The position numbers were made by a program, and so were the translations under genes. Shown in pieces: positions 1-6,366 of a stretch of 7,124 nt of DNA. Within the stretch, counting starts at the first letter, position 1, and each line of letters opens with the position of its first letter. Location of the stretch: positions 1 through 7,124 of the forward strand of contig JAICHE010000056.1 in assembly GCA_025922755.1 (NCBI GenBank), given 5' to 3'. The notes beneath the pieces were generated by a model, which saw only the letters and a list, made by a program, of their open reading frames with translations, ran no database searches and had not been told where the DNA came from. This DNA comes from Nitrososphaeraceae archaeon. Lineage in GTDB: Archaea; Thermoproteota; Nitrososphaeria; Nitrososphaerales; Nitrosopumilaceae.

Positions 1-419
1 CAAGTGCAGTATTTGACATAGACGTTCAAATTGACGCTGATGTAACCAACATTGCAACTGTAACATGTCTTGACCAACTTGAAAACCAAGTTGACGCTGA
101 GGCTACTGCAGATGTAACTGTATTTGATCCATCAGTCTCACTTGACAAGGAAGTTAATGCTGACAAGGTTGTGGTAGGTGATACTGTAACGTATAGCTAC
201 CAAGCACACAATAACGGTGCAGGCGACTTGACAGACTGTAACATTGTTGATGACCAAGAAGGAGCTATTGCCGGTCCATTTGATTTGGCAACTAACACCT
301 CAAGTGCAGTATTTGACATAGATGTTCAAATTGACGCTGATGTAACCAACATTGCAACTGTAACATGTCTTGACCAACTTGAAAACCAAGTTGACGCTGA
401 GGCTACTGCAGATGTAACT
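1..419. repeat. Tandem 300-bp coding repeat (100 codons)
   Basis: Bases 1-119 match 301-419 at 118 of 119 positions. The single difference, C23 versus T323, is synonymous (both Asp). The period is exactly 300 bases, or 100 codons, and the match breaks at 120/420, where the last repeat unit begins to diverge. Bases 120-300 complete the visible unit and probably resemble further copies upstream of the window. Near-identity at synonymous sites points to recent duplication or gene conversion within the gene. Confidence 0.95.
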
Positions 420-1157
420 ACAATAAATCCAAGCATTTCAGTTGACAAGGTATGCTCACCAGAGATTCAATCATCTCCTGGAACAATTGAATGGATAATT
501 ACAGTCACCAACACTGGTGATGCAACATTATCTAATGTAGAATTGATAGATGCAACCCTTGGAATTGTCAAAAACATAGGTGATCTGACTCCAAATGAAT
601 CAGATGAAACCGTGGTAGAGATAACTGACTTAGCTCCTGGTGTTTATGTGAATACTTCATCAGCATCTGGTGTTGACCAACTAGAAAACCGTTATGATGC
701 CTCTGATGATGCAACCTGTGAAGTTACAGGCGGAAATCAGGGACTTACTCCGGGATTCTGGAAGGCTAATGCAGAGAACTGGAATCATGGTGCATGGGTA
801 ATAGAACATCCAGAAGATGACTTCAATGAAGTTTTCGGAACGGACGTTGAACTCAGACTAGCTAATGACAAATCTGATCTCGATAGAGGAACATCTGAAG
901 ACCCAACATTGTTTGGGGCCTTGGGTGCTCGCGGTGGAGATGAAAATGCTTTGGCAAGACACTGTGTTGCAGCTAAACTCAACGCTGAAAATCCAGCAAT
1001 AGACTATCCAGCAAGTCTGGAAAGTATTATTGCTGATTGTGGTGATGCCCTCAATAGTGGTGATAAAGTCATGATTAATGACCTAAAAGACCAACTTGAT
1101 GAGTGGAATAACCTAGGCGCTGACATAAGCCAACATTGGACAATAAACGACCTTTAA
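1..1157 (+). CDS. Secreted DUF11-type repeat surface protein with C-terminal TPGFWK domain (5' end missing)
   Basis: The reading frame is open from the first full codon at position 3 to TAA at 1155-1157, so 384 C-terminal residues are visible and the true start lies outside the window; the GTG at 171 is internal. The visible part has one partial and two full Ig-like beta-sandwich repeats of about 100 residues, with DUF11-like phrases such as VGDTVTYSYQAHNNG and WIITVTNTGDATLSNVEL. The first two repeats are almost identical in DNA; the last (from about 420) has diverged. From about 741 the protein switches to a different domain opening GLTPGFWKANAENW and containing HCVAAKLNAENP and LKDQLDEWNNLG. 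This TPGFWK-type C-terminal domain recurs in secreted proteins of archaea and bacteria, and its function is poorly known. The sequence is acidic and no C-terminal membrane helix is present. Likely role: adhesion or cell-surface coat. Family assignment is fairly secure; function is inferred. Confidence 0.85.
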   Translation, partial: SAVFDIDVQIDADVTNIATVTCLDQLENQVDAEATADVTVFDPSVSLDKEVNADKVVVGDTVTYSYQAHNNGAGDLTDCNIVDDQEGAIAGPFDLATNTSSAVFDIDVQIDADVTNIATVTCLDQLENQVDAEATADVTTINPSISVDKVCSPEIQSSPGTIEWIITVTNTGDATLSNVELIDATLGIVKNIGDLTPNESDETVVEITDLAPGVYVNTSSASGVDQLENRYDASDDATCEVTGGNQGLTPGFWKANAENWNHGAWVIEHPEDDFNEVFGTDVELRLANDKSDLDRGTSEDPTLFGALGARGGDENALARHCVAAKLNAENPAIDYPASLESIIADCGDALNSGDKVMINDLKDQLDEWNNLGADISQHWTINDL

Positions 1158-1158
1158 A

Positions 1159-1174
1159 CCCCCCCCTTTTTTTT
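1159..1174 (+). terminator. C8T8 tract, probable T-rich terminator
   Basis: One base after the TAA of the surface protein gene there are eight C followed by eight T. A T-run of this kind just after a stop codon is the usual archaeal intrinsic terminator. No hairpin precedes it. The T-run continues directly into the TATA box of the next gene. Confidence 0.6.
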
Positions 1175-1180
1175 ATATTA
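1172..1180 (+). promoter_or_regulatory. TATA box of the 1202 gene
   Basis: TTTATATTA is centred about 25 bases ahead of the TTG at 1202. That distance would place the transcription start on or next to the start codon, as in leaderless archaeal transcripts. The box overlaps the T-run that ends the previous gene. Confidence 0.5.
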
Positions 1181-1201
1181 AAATAATATGATCTTTACAA
1201 A

Positions 1202-2443
1202 TTGATATTGAGTATCTCAAAATCATTTAAAATGCTGTTTTTAGTCTTTGGCGGAATTGGATTAATTGCGGCCTTTGCATTATTTTCAGTAGAAGATCAA
1301 ACCGTGCAAGAAATTAAACCTGTTACCACCAATCAGAACTCTACTGGAATAACCACAACAACGACTCAGGATGAATATGAACTCAGTTTAGAGAATAGTA
1401 AAAACTCCCAGTTGATGCCAAAAGAGGCAATCGATAAAGAGATTTTATCAGGACATGTTTTCGGATTCACACCAGATAATGGTTTGAGGGGTGGCATGTC
1501 ATCCATTGGAATCACGCATTTGGATGAAAAAATCTCAATCAGATTTACATCAAAGTTTTCAGGTGAAATTACAAAAATAATCATGTATTCAGGTGGACAA
1601 GAAAACCTCAAGGTACGGGGTGGCTTGCAAGAGGACAACCTAGGAGAACCAAGTGGCACATGGATTGGGGGCTCTGCTGAGACTGTTCTACATGATGGGG
1701 AAAGTAAATTTGCCACCCTTAATTTTTTCAATGGCATCAATCTGAAAGAAAACCAGGTTTATCATATTGTAATCGAACCTCAAGGGGAAATTCTTGAAAA
1801 CAAATTTTTCTTAATAACATATCATTCTAATTGGCCTTTTACCCCTTTTAATTACAAAGATCCTGATTTGACTTGGAAGGATGATGCTATTAACACATTA
1901 TTTTTTGACGGAATAAAATGGAGGGTTCAAGACAAATGGCCCATTTATGTTTTGGAGTATTCAAATGGTATCTCTGATGGACAGCCTTACTCCCTTTTTG
2001 CTCCTTGGGTAATCAAAGAATCTAGTATGGTTGGGCAAACATTAAAACCTTTTTCAAATTATCTTGTAGATGAATTTGCTTTTGTTGTCAGTTCTACGGG
2101 AAATCCTCCAGATGATCTTTATTATACGGTATATGATGAGGAGAATAAAATTATTAGAAGTGGGATATTTGCAACTCCGAATGATTTGACTAATGAAAAA
2201 ATATGGCACCATGTTAAATTAGAGTCGCCAATGCTTGTTGAATCTGGCAAGATTTATCGATTCATCCTAAGCTCAGAAAATAGTGATTTGGAAAATTCGT
2301 ACAAGATTTATGGTCATGAATTCATGCTAGATCGTACATTAGGATATGGTTCGGTAACCCATCATTTAACAAAGAGTACAGATGGAGTAAAATGGAGTAA
2401 ATGGTATGACGCAGATACGGCATTCAAGTTAATAATTAATTAA
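1202..2443 (+). CDS. Membrane-anchored extracellular protein with two similar beta-rich modules
   Basis: This encodes 413 residues of unknown function. Residues about 11-29 form one hydrophobic helix (MLFLVFGGIGLIAAFALF) acting as a signal anchor or signal peptide, with no lipobox Cys. A Thr/Asn-rich linker follows (about 40-60), then two modules of roughly 160 residues (about 93-255 and 256-413). Both run through beta-rich segments to an LKENQVYHIVIEP or LVESGKIYRFILS strand and close with DG-x-KW (D236-W240 and D394-W398). This resembles carbohydrate-binding or choice-of-anchor beta-sandwiches, but no family can be named from sight. The start is uncertain: TTG 1202 fits a leaderless transcript from the TATA box, TTG 1208 is possible, and ATG 1232 would still keep the hydrophobic helix. 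None has a Shine-Dalgarno motif. The gene is convergent with the cyclase gene, 58 bases apart. Confidence 0.8.
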   Translation: MILSISKSFKMLFLVFGGIGLIAAFALFSVEDQTVQEIKPVTTNQNSTGITTTTTQDEYELSLENSKNSQLMPKEAIDKEILSGHVFGFTPDNGLRGGMSSIGITHLDEKISIRFTSKFSGEITKIIMYSGGQENLKVRGGLQEDNLGEPSGTWIGGSAETVLHDGESKFATLNFFNGINLKENQVYHIVIEPQGEILENKFFLITYHSNWPFTPFNYKDPDLTWKDDAINTLFFDGIKWRVQDKWPIYVLEYSNGISDGQPYSLFAPWVIKESSMVGQTLKPFSNYLVDEFAFVVSSTGNPPDDLYYTVYDEENKIIRSGIFATPNDLTNEKIWHHVKLESPMLVESGKIYRFILSSENSDLENSYKIYGHEFMLDRTLGYGSVTHHLTKSTDGVKWSKWYDADTAFKLIIN

Positions 2444-2501
2444 ATCATTACAAAACACTACACTACAAAGTTCCTAAATTCTACAAAAAGCTGAGTATAT
2501 C

Positions 2502-3296
2502 TTATTGGTATTTGTACCTGTAAACGCGGTAAATTTTTTCCTCGTCATCTGAATAATGCTGTAAAGGGTAAACCAATTCGTCTGTCATGTCTAAGAAAAA
2601 CCCTTGCATGTATGGGTCTAGTTTGTCATATACATCTTGACCCACTATGATCTGGTTTGGTTTTGCCAAGTTTTGAATCTTTGATGACACGTTCATTGTA
2701 GGTCCAAGCAAATCAACATATGCATTTTGTTCATCAGCACCATATCTGACTACTACGTTCTTGCCAAAATCAATGCCAATTTTTATGCTAATTTCAGATA
2801 ACCCTATCTTCTCAATCAATATTGGATTGATTCCGTGCTTTGTCACCTTTATCATGGACTCTGCGCAAGCAACTGCATTGTATACTGCCGGTATTTGGTT
2901 TGTCTCATTTTCTACAAAATATCCTATAACTGCATCACCAACAAATTTCAGGACATATCCGTGAAACTGTTCAATCACATACGACATTTCCTGGGAAAAT
3001 GAGCTTATCATTATGGATAGTTTGTCAGACGGTAATGTCATACTCATTTTTGTAGAACCAACAATATCCACATAAAGTACTGCCATGCTTATTTGCCCAA
3101 ACACATTTTTTCTCAAAAATTTTTCAGAAGAATCAATCACTCTTGTGTATTGATATCCTTTTTCCAATGCATTGTTGATTCTGTTTTGTACATTTTTTAT
3201 CAGGGTGTCATGGTCGATTATTTTATCGGAATTTTTGCTGAAAAGCACGTCTATTATGTTGGGATTTTGTTTTTCTTTACTATGTTTGAAACTCAT
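2502..3296 (-). CDS. Class III adenylate/guanylate cyclase, probably soluble
   Basis: The 264-residue protein carries a class III nucleotidyl cyclase domain (about 68-262) after a helical N-terminal stretch of about 65 residues with no domain I recognise. Visible motifs are VLYVDIVGST with metal ligand D77, KFVGDA with metal ligand D121 and substrate-selecting K117, and DLLGPTMNVSSK with adenine-selecting D195 and transition-state N202. The K/D pair predicts ATP as substrate, giving cyclic AMP. The usual transition-state arginine, four residues after the Asn, is lysine here (K206; the codon reads AAG). No membrane helix is present, so the enzyme should be cytoplasmic and act as a dimer. ATG at 3294-3296 lies about 25 bases from a TATA box, which fixes the start and implies leaderless translation. 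A short T5 tract at 2485-2489 (read on the minus strand) may end the transcript. Confidence 0.9.
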   Translation of the reverse strand: MSFKHSKEKQNPNIIDVLFSKNSDKIIDHDTLIKNVQNRINNALEKGYQYTRVIDSSEKFLRKNVFGQISMAVLYVDIVGSTKMSMTLPSDKLSIMISSFSQEMSYVIEQFHGYVLKFVGDAVIGYFVENETNQIPAVYNAVACAESMIKVTKHGINPILIEKIGLSEISIKIGIDFGKNVVVRYGADEQNAYVDLLGPTMNVSSKIQNLAKPNQIIVGQDVYDKLDPYMQGFFLDMTDELVYPLQHYSDDEEKIYRVYRYKYQ

Positions 3297-3318
3297 TGAT
3301 TTTGTAAGGTATGACTAG

Positions 3319-3324
3319 TATATA
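3319..3324 (-). promoter_or_regulatory. TATA box of the cyclase gene
   Basis: TATATA is centred 25-26 bases upstream of the cyclase ATG at 3296, placing the transcription start on the start codon. There is no Shine-Dalgarno motif between the box and the ATG. Confidence 0.6.
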
Positions 3325-3510
3325 CGCCATAATTTCCTTTTACCAAATTTATGATGATCAACTCTGAAAATCCATCCATCTTTTCATAACCATCTAAAAA
3401 ACAGTATGTTTAATGAAGTTAAATCCAAAATAAACAAAGTTCTGGTAAATATCAACTAAAATAAAATTTAATGCTAATTGCAATGTATGCTGCTGTCGGT
3501 AAAATTAACG

Positions 3511-3532
3511 TATATGTCCGTCTATCGTATTA
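3511..3532 (+). promoter_or_regulatory. Promoter region of the 61-residue protein gene
   Basis: Two TATA-like boxes are possible. TATAT at 3511-3515 would give a leader of about 16 bases. GTATTA at 3527-3532 is a weaker match but is centred about 25 bases ahead of the ATG at 3555, which would make the transcript leaderless. The sequence alone does not decide between them. Confidence 0.35.
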
Positions 3533-3554
3533 ACTACTACAACATTTAACCACT

Positions 3555-3740
3555 ATGGGAACAAAAAATAAATTCAAAGCAGAGATAGAAAAAGCAAAAG
3601 CAAAAAATCAAAATACATATGAAAAAGCAAAAGCAGAAGCTGATTCAGATGGATTAACAAAAGAGCTAAAACAAATGGGATCTGACATAAAAAAAGATGT
3701 TAAGATGGTTGGAGCTGAAATCAAAAAGAAGGTAAACTAG
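3555..3740 (+). CDS. Small lysine-rich protein with 11-residue repeats (LEA/apolipoprotein-like)
   Basis: This 61-residue protein has 16 Lys and 10 Asp/Glu, no Cys or Trp, and no signal or membrane segment. From residue 9 it can be laid out in five 11-residue units (9-19, 20-30, 31-41, 42-52, 53-61). EKAKA at 12-16 recurs at 23-27, and G-S-D-I-K-K-D-V at 42-49 is matched by G-A-E-I-K-K-K-V at 53-60. Position 8 of each unit is A, A, L, V, V and position 5 is usually Lys, giving one mildly hydrophobic face. An 11-mer period of this kind is known in LEA group 3 proteins, apolipoproteins and synucleins, which fold into amphipathic helices on membranes or during drying. A stress or membrane-binding role is inference; I do not recognise the family. 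Its own promoter region and a clear terminator support a single-gene transcript. Confidence 0.8.
   Translation: MGTKNKFKAEIEKAKAKNQNTYEKAKAEADSDGLTKELKQMGSDIKKDVKMVGAEIKKKVN
3588..3635 (+). repeat. 15-bp direct repeat within the small gene
   Basis: GAAAAAGCAAAAGCA occurs at 3588-3602 and 3621-3635, exactly 33 bases (11 codons) apart. It is the DNA counterpart of the 11-residue protein period. Confidence 0.85.
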
Positions 3741-3767
3741 AGATGCATGCATCTAATTTTTTATTTT
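3741..3767 (+). terminator. Palindrome plus T-tract terminator
   Basis: AGATGCATGCATCT at 3741-3754 is a perfect 14-base palindrome starting right after the TAG stop. It can form a five-pair stem with a CATG loop. T6 (3757-3762), A, T4 follow. This is the strongest terminator-like element in the window. Confidence 0.65.
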
Positions 3768-4002
3768 AAATATCAAAATCATTTTTAAAATTAATTTGTC
3801 AATATAAAGTAAAAAAGGTTGAACTATTTCTTTCATATTTTGTGCGGCTAGCGTGAATGATCTTTTATTATTTGATTTGAGACAGATACAACATAAGTGA
3901 TTAACATCAAAAAATATTTTTGAGAAACTATTCGATTAAATTAATTTTTGAGGTAAATAATGAGATACATTGATTTAACCAGTTTGAAAATATGACATTT
4001 TA
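3768..4002. other. AT-rich spacer without a recognisable gene
   Basis: Both strands were read and only chance-sized open frames were found (for example 11 codons from 3960). A 12-base palindrome, AAAAATATTTTT, at about 3910-3921 could end the minus-strand microprotein transcript. A short GC-richer patch sits near 3842-3856, preceded by a TATA-like AATATAAAG at 3801-3809, but no RNA fold could be supported. Confidence 0.4.
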
Positions 4003-4083
4003 TTAGAAAATTCCAACCAAGTATTGTACTAATATTACTATAACTACAATTGCAACAAGTCCAGACACAATTCCCCATAACAT
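4003..4083 (-). CDS. Probable 26-residue single-helix membrane microprotein
   Basis: A short open frame on the minus strand runs from ATG (4081-4083) to TAA (4003-4005). It opens MLWGIVSGLVAIVVIV and ends QYLVGIF. Almost the whole length is one hydrophobic helix with small Gly/Ser residues at 4 and 7-8 and a single polar Gln at 20, so it should insert in the membrane. A TATA box centred 25-26 bases upstream of the ATG gives the same leaderless geometry as the cyclase gene, which argues against chance. It stands alone in the spacer between the 61-residue gene and the first MscS channel. Function is unknown. It could be a subunit or regulator of a membrane complex, but nothing here ties it to one. 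Its small size is the main reason for doubt. Confidence 0.55.
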   Translation of the reverse strand: MLWGIVSGLVAIVVIVILVQYLVGIF

Positions 4084-4105
4084 AACAATTCAATAGTGTT
4101 GAAGC

Positions 4106-4112
4106 TATAAAT
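4106..4112 (-). promoter_or_regulatory. TATA box of the microprotein gene
   Basis: Read on the minus strand the box is ATTTATAG, centred about 25 bases upstream of the ATG at 4083. The spacing would put the transcription start on the A of the start codon. Confidence 0.5.
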
Positions 4113-4356
4113 CAATTGATTACAATTTTGTATGTATAGTTGACCAAAATGCAAACAAGTCTAATATTGTACGTGCACTATATTATTGCGTTGACCAAAA
4201 TAACTGAAACAACAAACAACATCACAAATTACACTAGAAAGCATAATCTAAATTTTTGAGGAGCACCATAACTTTAGGAAAAATGAAAAAAGACAATAAT
4301 AAAAAATAAACGAAATGATGATTCCGTATAGGCATAACATAATTAATTGATGAATT
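4113..4356. other. AT-rich spacer upstream of the first channel gene
   Basis: No gene is supported here. GTTGACCAAAAT occurs twice (4139-4150 and 4190-4201), 51 bases apart. A possible TATA box, GTATAG, at 4326-4331 lies about 28 bases before the channel ATG at 4357. An 8-codon frame from 4283 and a 30-residue minus-strand frame (4248-4340) lack convincing promoter support. Confidence 0.4.
4139..4201. repeat. 12-bp direct repeat pair GTTGACCAAAAT
   Basis: Identical 12-mers lie at 4139-4150 and 4190-4201. They sit between the microprotein promoter and the channel gene, so a regulatory role for either is possible, but the sequence shows no more than the repeat itself. Confidence 0.5.
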
Positions 4357-6123
4357 ATGGCAGAGAACAATACCGCTAGTAATACAGAATTACAGTTTGG
4401 AGAATTTGAAAAAATTTCAGAACTTTTGAATTCATCTTTTGAGATGCAAATTGCTTTTATCTCGCTGATAATTGGGCTGGTTGTCCTTTGTGTGATTTAC
4501 AAAAAATTTTCAAACTGGATTGGTTCAAAAAGTTTTAGCTATACAAGGCCACATCTATCAAGATTTATTCAAACCGTTTTATTCCCTGTTATTGCGATAA
4601 TTCTGGTTTCTTCCATTTCAGTATATGTTCAGATTTCAGTCTTGTCCGCAGTTGAGGTTGCCTCAGGTGATGTGAATGCGGACAAAGAAAACGACAATTC
4701 CACCCGAGAAATTTTTGCAAAGATACTTGCAATGATAAATATTATTGTAATAGGGTTTACAATTGCTAGATTAATTCCAATAATATTGAAAAAACGAAAA
4801 AATTCTGAACTGGAAAAAGGTGATTTTGATTCTTGGATGGATATGCGAGGGTTTGACGATGACTATGAGGAAAATGATGGAAAAAGATTTTTCCACAAAT
4901 TGTTTGAATGGATTCCACCAAAAAAGGTGCCTAAGGATATGACCGATCGAGAATTTCAAGAGATGTTAAAGTCAGATGCGGGTAGAGACATATTAGAGCA
5001 ATACAGGACCTCCAAAGGCCAACCAATAGGTACCTTCAAACCCCTTGTAGGAAACCCATTTGAAGAATGGAAAAAATCAGAGAGGAGAAAATATGAAGAA
5101 TATCTAACTGCATGTATGTCCGGAGATAATGAATCGGGACAAAAACTCAGATTGGGCGTAAAGCCGCAAGAAATCTATCCTATTGATACTTGGAGGGAAG
5201 AAAAAAGATTAAATGAATATGAGAAAGGAATTGCGGGTTACAGACCTCCGGGATTTGCAGAAAAACAACAGCAAGGCACTCCAAAATCATTGGAACATGC
5301 AATACCAATAATTTTCATGGCATCAGTATTCATTGGAATAATTTCATGGTGGGGAATTGACTTGTTTGTCTTAGGAACAGCAGTTGCAGGATTTGGAGTG
5401 GGTGTTGGATTTGCATTAAAAGAAACGATGGAGAACCTGTTTGCCTATCTCATGATACGCAAAGATAAAATCTTCATAGAAGGGGACAGAGTAGAAGTTA
5501 ATGGTTATAATGGATACATTCACAAAATTACAGCAAGGGTAACATATGTTCGACATGCCTTAAATGAATCTCTAGGAATATTTCCTACTCGTATGTTCAT
5601 CTCCACTAAGGTAATCAACTATACAAAAGAGATAAAGTTTGTTCCTGCAATGGTTGTAGTAGGAGCCTCTTATCTCAACGATGCCCGACAAATTACTGCA
5701 ATTCTAACCAAAGTTGGAACACGTGCCATGACTGAAATCAAGGATAATAGAGGGAATCATATCGTAGTGCAAAAAAAATGTCCATATGTCGATGAAAATA
5801 AGCCCAGTTGTGGCTGTGACAAGAAAATATTTGTTGATCTTGAACAACCCATGGTACGATTTGAAGAGTTCAGCTCATCATCTTTGGACTTTAGGTTGTG
5901 GGTATATGTTCGAGAGTACCAACAGCGATTTAAAGTCGAGACGGCTATGCGAATAATGATACAAGAAGAGTTTGCAAGATATGATATTCGTATTCCTTGG
6001 CCCATTAGAACGATATACCCTGGTGATCAGAAAAAAGAGACAAAAGAAATAGGTGAAGCAGATAATATCCGAAAGGAGGCCCTTAAAACCTATGGAACTG
6101 GAGATGTGCCAATTGATAAATAA
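4357..6123 (+). CDS. MscS-superfamily mechanosensitive channel with large cytoplasmic insert
   Basis: The protein has 588 residues against roughly 290 for E. coli MscS. It should open to membrane tension and release solutes during osmotic downshock. Predicted helices lie at about 31-48, 71-96, 119-144, 315-333 and 336-366, giving N-out, C-in topology. The last is the pore helix, rich in Gly/Ala (LGTAVAGFGVGVGFALKET), followed by the MscS beta domain (IFIEGDRVEVNGYNGYIHKI, about 374-393) and the typical C-terminal IPWPIRTIYP (546-555). The unusual parts are a charged cytoplasmic insert at about 145-311 holding two copies of K-P-x4-P-x3-W, and a loop with H468, C475, C485 and C487 inside the C-terminal alpha/beta domain. 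ATG 4357 is the first plausible start; no Shine-Dalgarno motif is seen, in line with leaderless expression. The family call is secure; roles of the insert and Cys loop are unknown. Confidence 0.9.
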   Translation: MAENNTASNTELQFGEFEKISELLNSSFEMQIAFISLIIGLVVLCVIYKKFSNWIGSKSFSYTRPHLSRFIQTVLFPVIAIILVSSISVYVQISVLSAVEVASGDVNADKENDNSTREIFAKILAMINIIVIGFTIARLIPIILKKRKNSELEKGDFDSWMDMRGFDDDYEENDGKRFFHKLFEWIPPKKVPKDMTDREFQEMLKSDAGRDILEQYRTSKGQPIGTFKPLVGNPFEEWKKSERRKYEEYLTACMSGDNESGQKLRLGVKPQEIYPIDTWREEKRLNEYEKGIAGYRPPGFAEKQQQGTPKSLEHAIPIIFMASVFIGIISWWGIDLFVLGTAVAGFGVGVGFALKETMENLFAYLMIRKDKIFIEGDRVEVNGYNGYIHKITARVTYVRHALNESLGIFPTRMFISTKVINYTKEIKFVPAMVVVGASYLNDARQITAILTKVGTRAMTEIKDNRGNHIVVQKKCPYVDENKPSCGCDKKIFVDLEQPMVRFEEFSSSSLDFRLWVYVREYQQRFKVETAMRIMIQEEFARYDIRIPWPIRTIYPGDQKKETKEIGEADNIRKEALKTYGTGDVPIDK

Positions 6124-6265
6124 AATTCAGTCACCAATATTTGATAGTGGGCACTGGTAGATTCGCTACAAAAACCATAGTTCAATTAAGTCATTTGTGG
6201 AATTGCATTTTTGATTTTTGAACCATGTAAACGATCACTGTTTTTGAAATGTAATGGAAAATAGA

Positions 6266-6271
6266 TTTTTT
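6266..6271 (+). terminator. Possible T6 terminator after the channel gene
   Basis: A T6 run lies in the 243-base spacer between the two channel genes, and shorter T5 runs occur near 6205-6216. There is no hairpin. It suggests, weakly, that the two genes are transcribed separately. Confidence 0.3.
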
Positions 6272-6366
6272 ATTACTTTAGTTGACATTATTGTCTCTAA
6301 TAGGGACTAATCTGTACGTTTGACCTATTAATCCATAAACATTCCGATAAGATTAGGTTTTATTAA

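Noticed and set aside
171..173. GTG as the start of the surface protein
   Set aside because: The frame is open upstream to the window edge and the upstream codons encode the same repeat, so the GTG is an internal Val.
1..420. CRISPR-like or mobile-element repeat
   Set aside because: The repeat is in frame, exactly 100 codons long and encodes Ig-like domains; there are no spacers, inverted ends or transposase.
785..982. 65-residue minus-strand frame inside the surface protein gene
   Set aside because: It lies antisense to the well-supported TPGFWK domain and shows no family features.
1366..1740. 124-residue minus-strand frame inside the two-module gene
   Set aside because: It is antisense to a clearly structured protein; Pro/Ser-rich composition without motifs marks it as a shadow frame.
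3406..3459. Plus-strand 17-residue frame (MFNEVKSKINKVLV...)
   Set aside because: It is very short and has no convincing promoter or conservation that can be seen here.
3471..3533. Plus-strand 20-residue frame (MLIAMYAAVGKINV...)
   Set aside because: It overlaps the promoter region of the 3555 gene and has only a weak TATA-like sequence ahead; chance is the simpler explanation.
3842..3856. GC-richer patch that might mark a small RNA
   Set aside because: It is only about 15 bases long and I could not build a stable fold or a tRNA-like pattern around it.
4248..4340. Minus-strand frame of 30 hydrophobic residues opening MLCLYGIII
   Set aside because: It reads through A-rich DNA whose complement gives Phe/Ile/Tyr by composition, and there is no TATA box at the expected distance upstream of its ATG.
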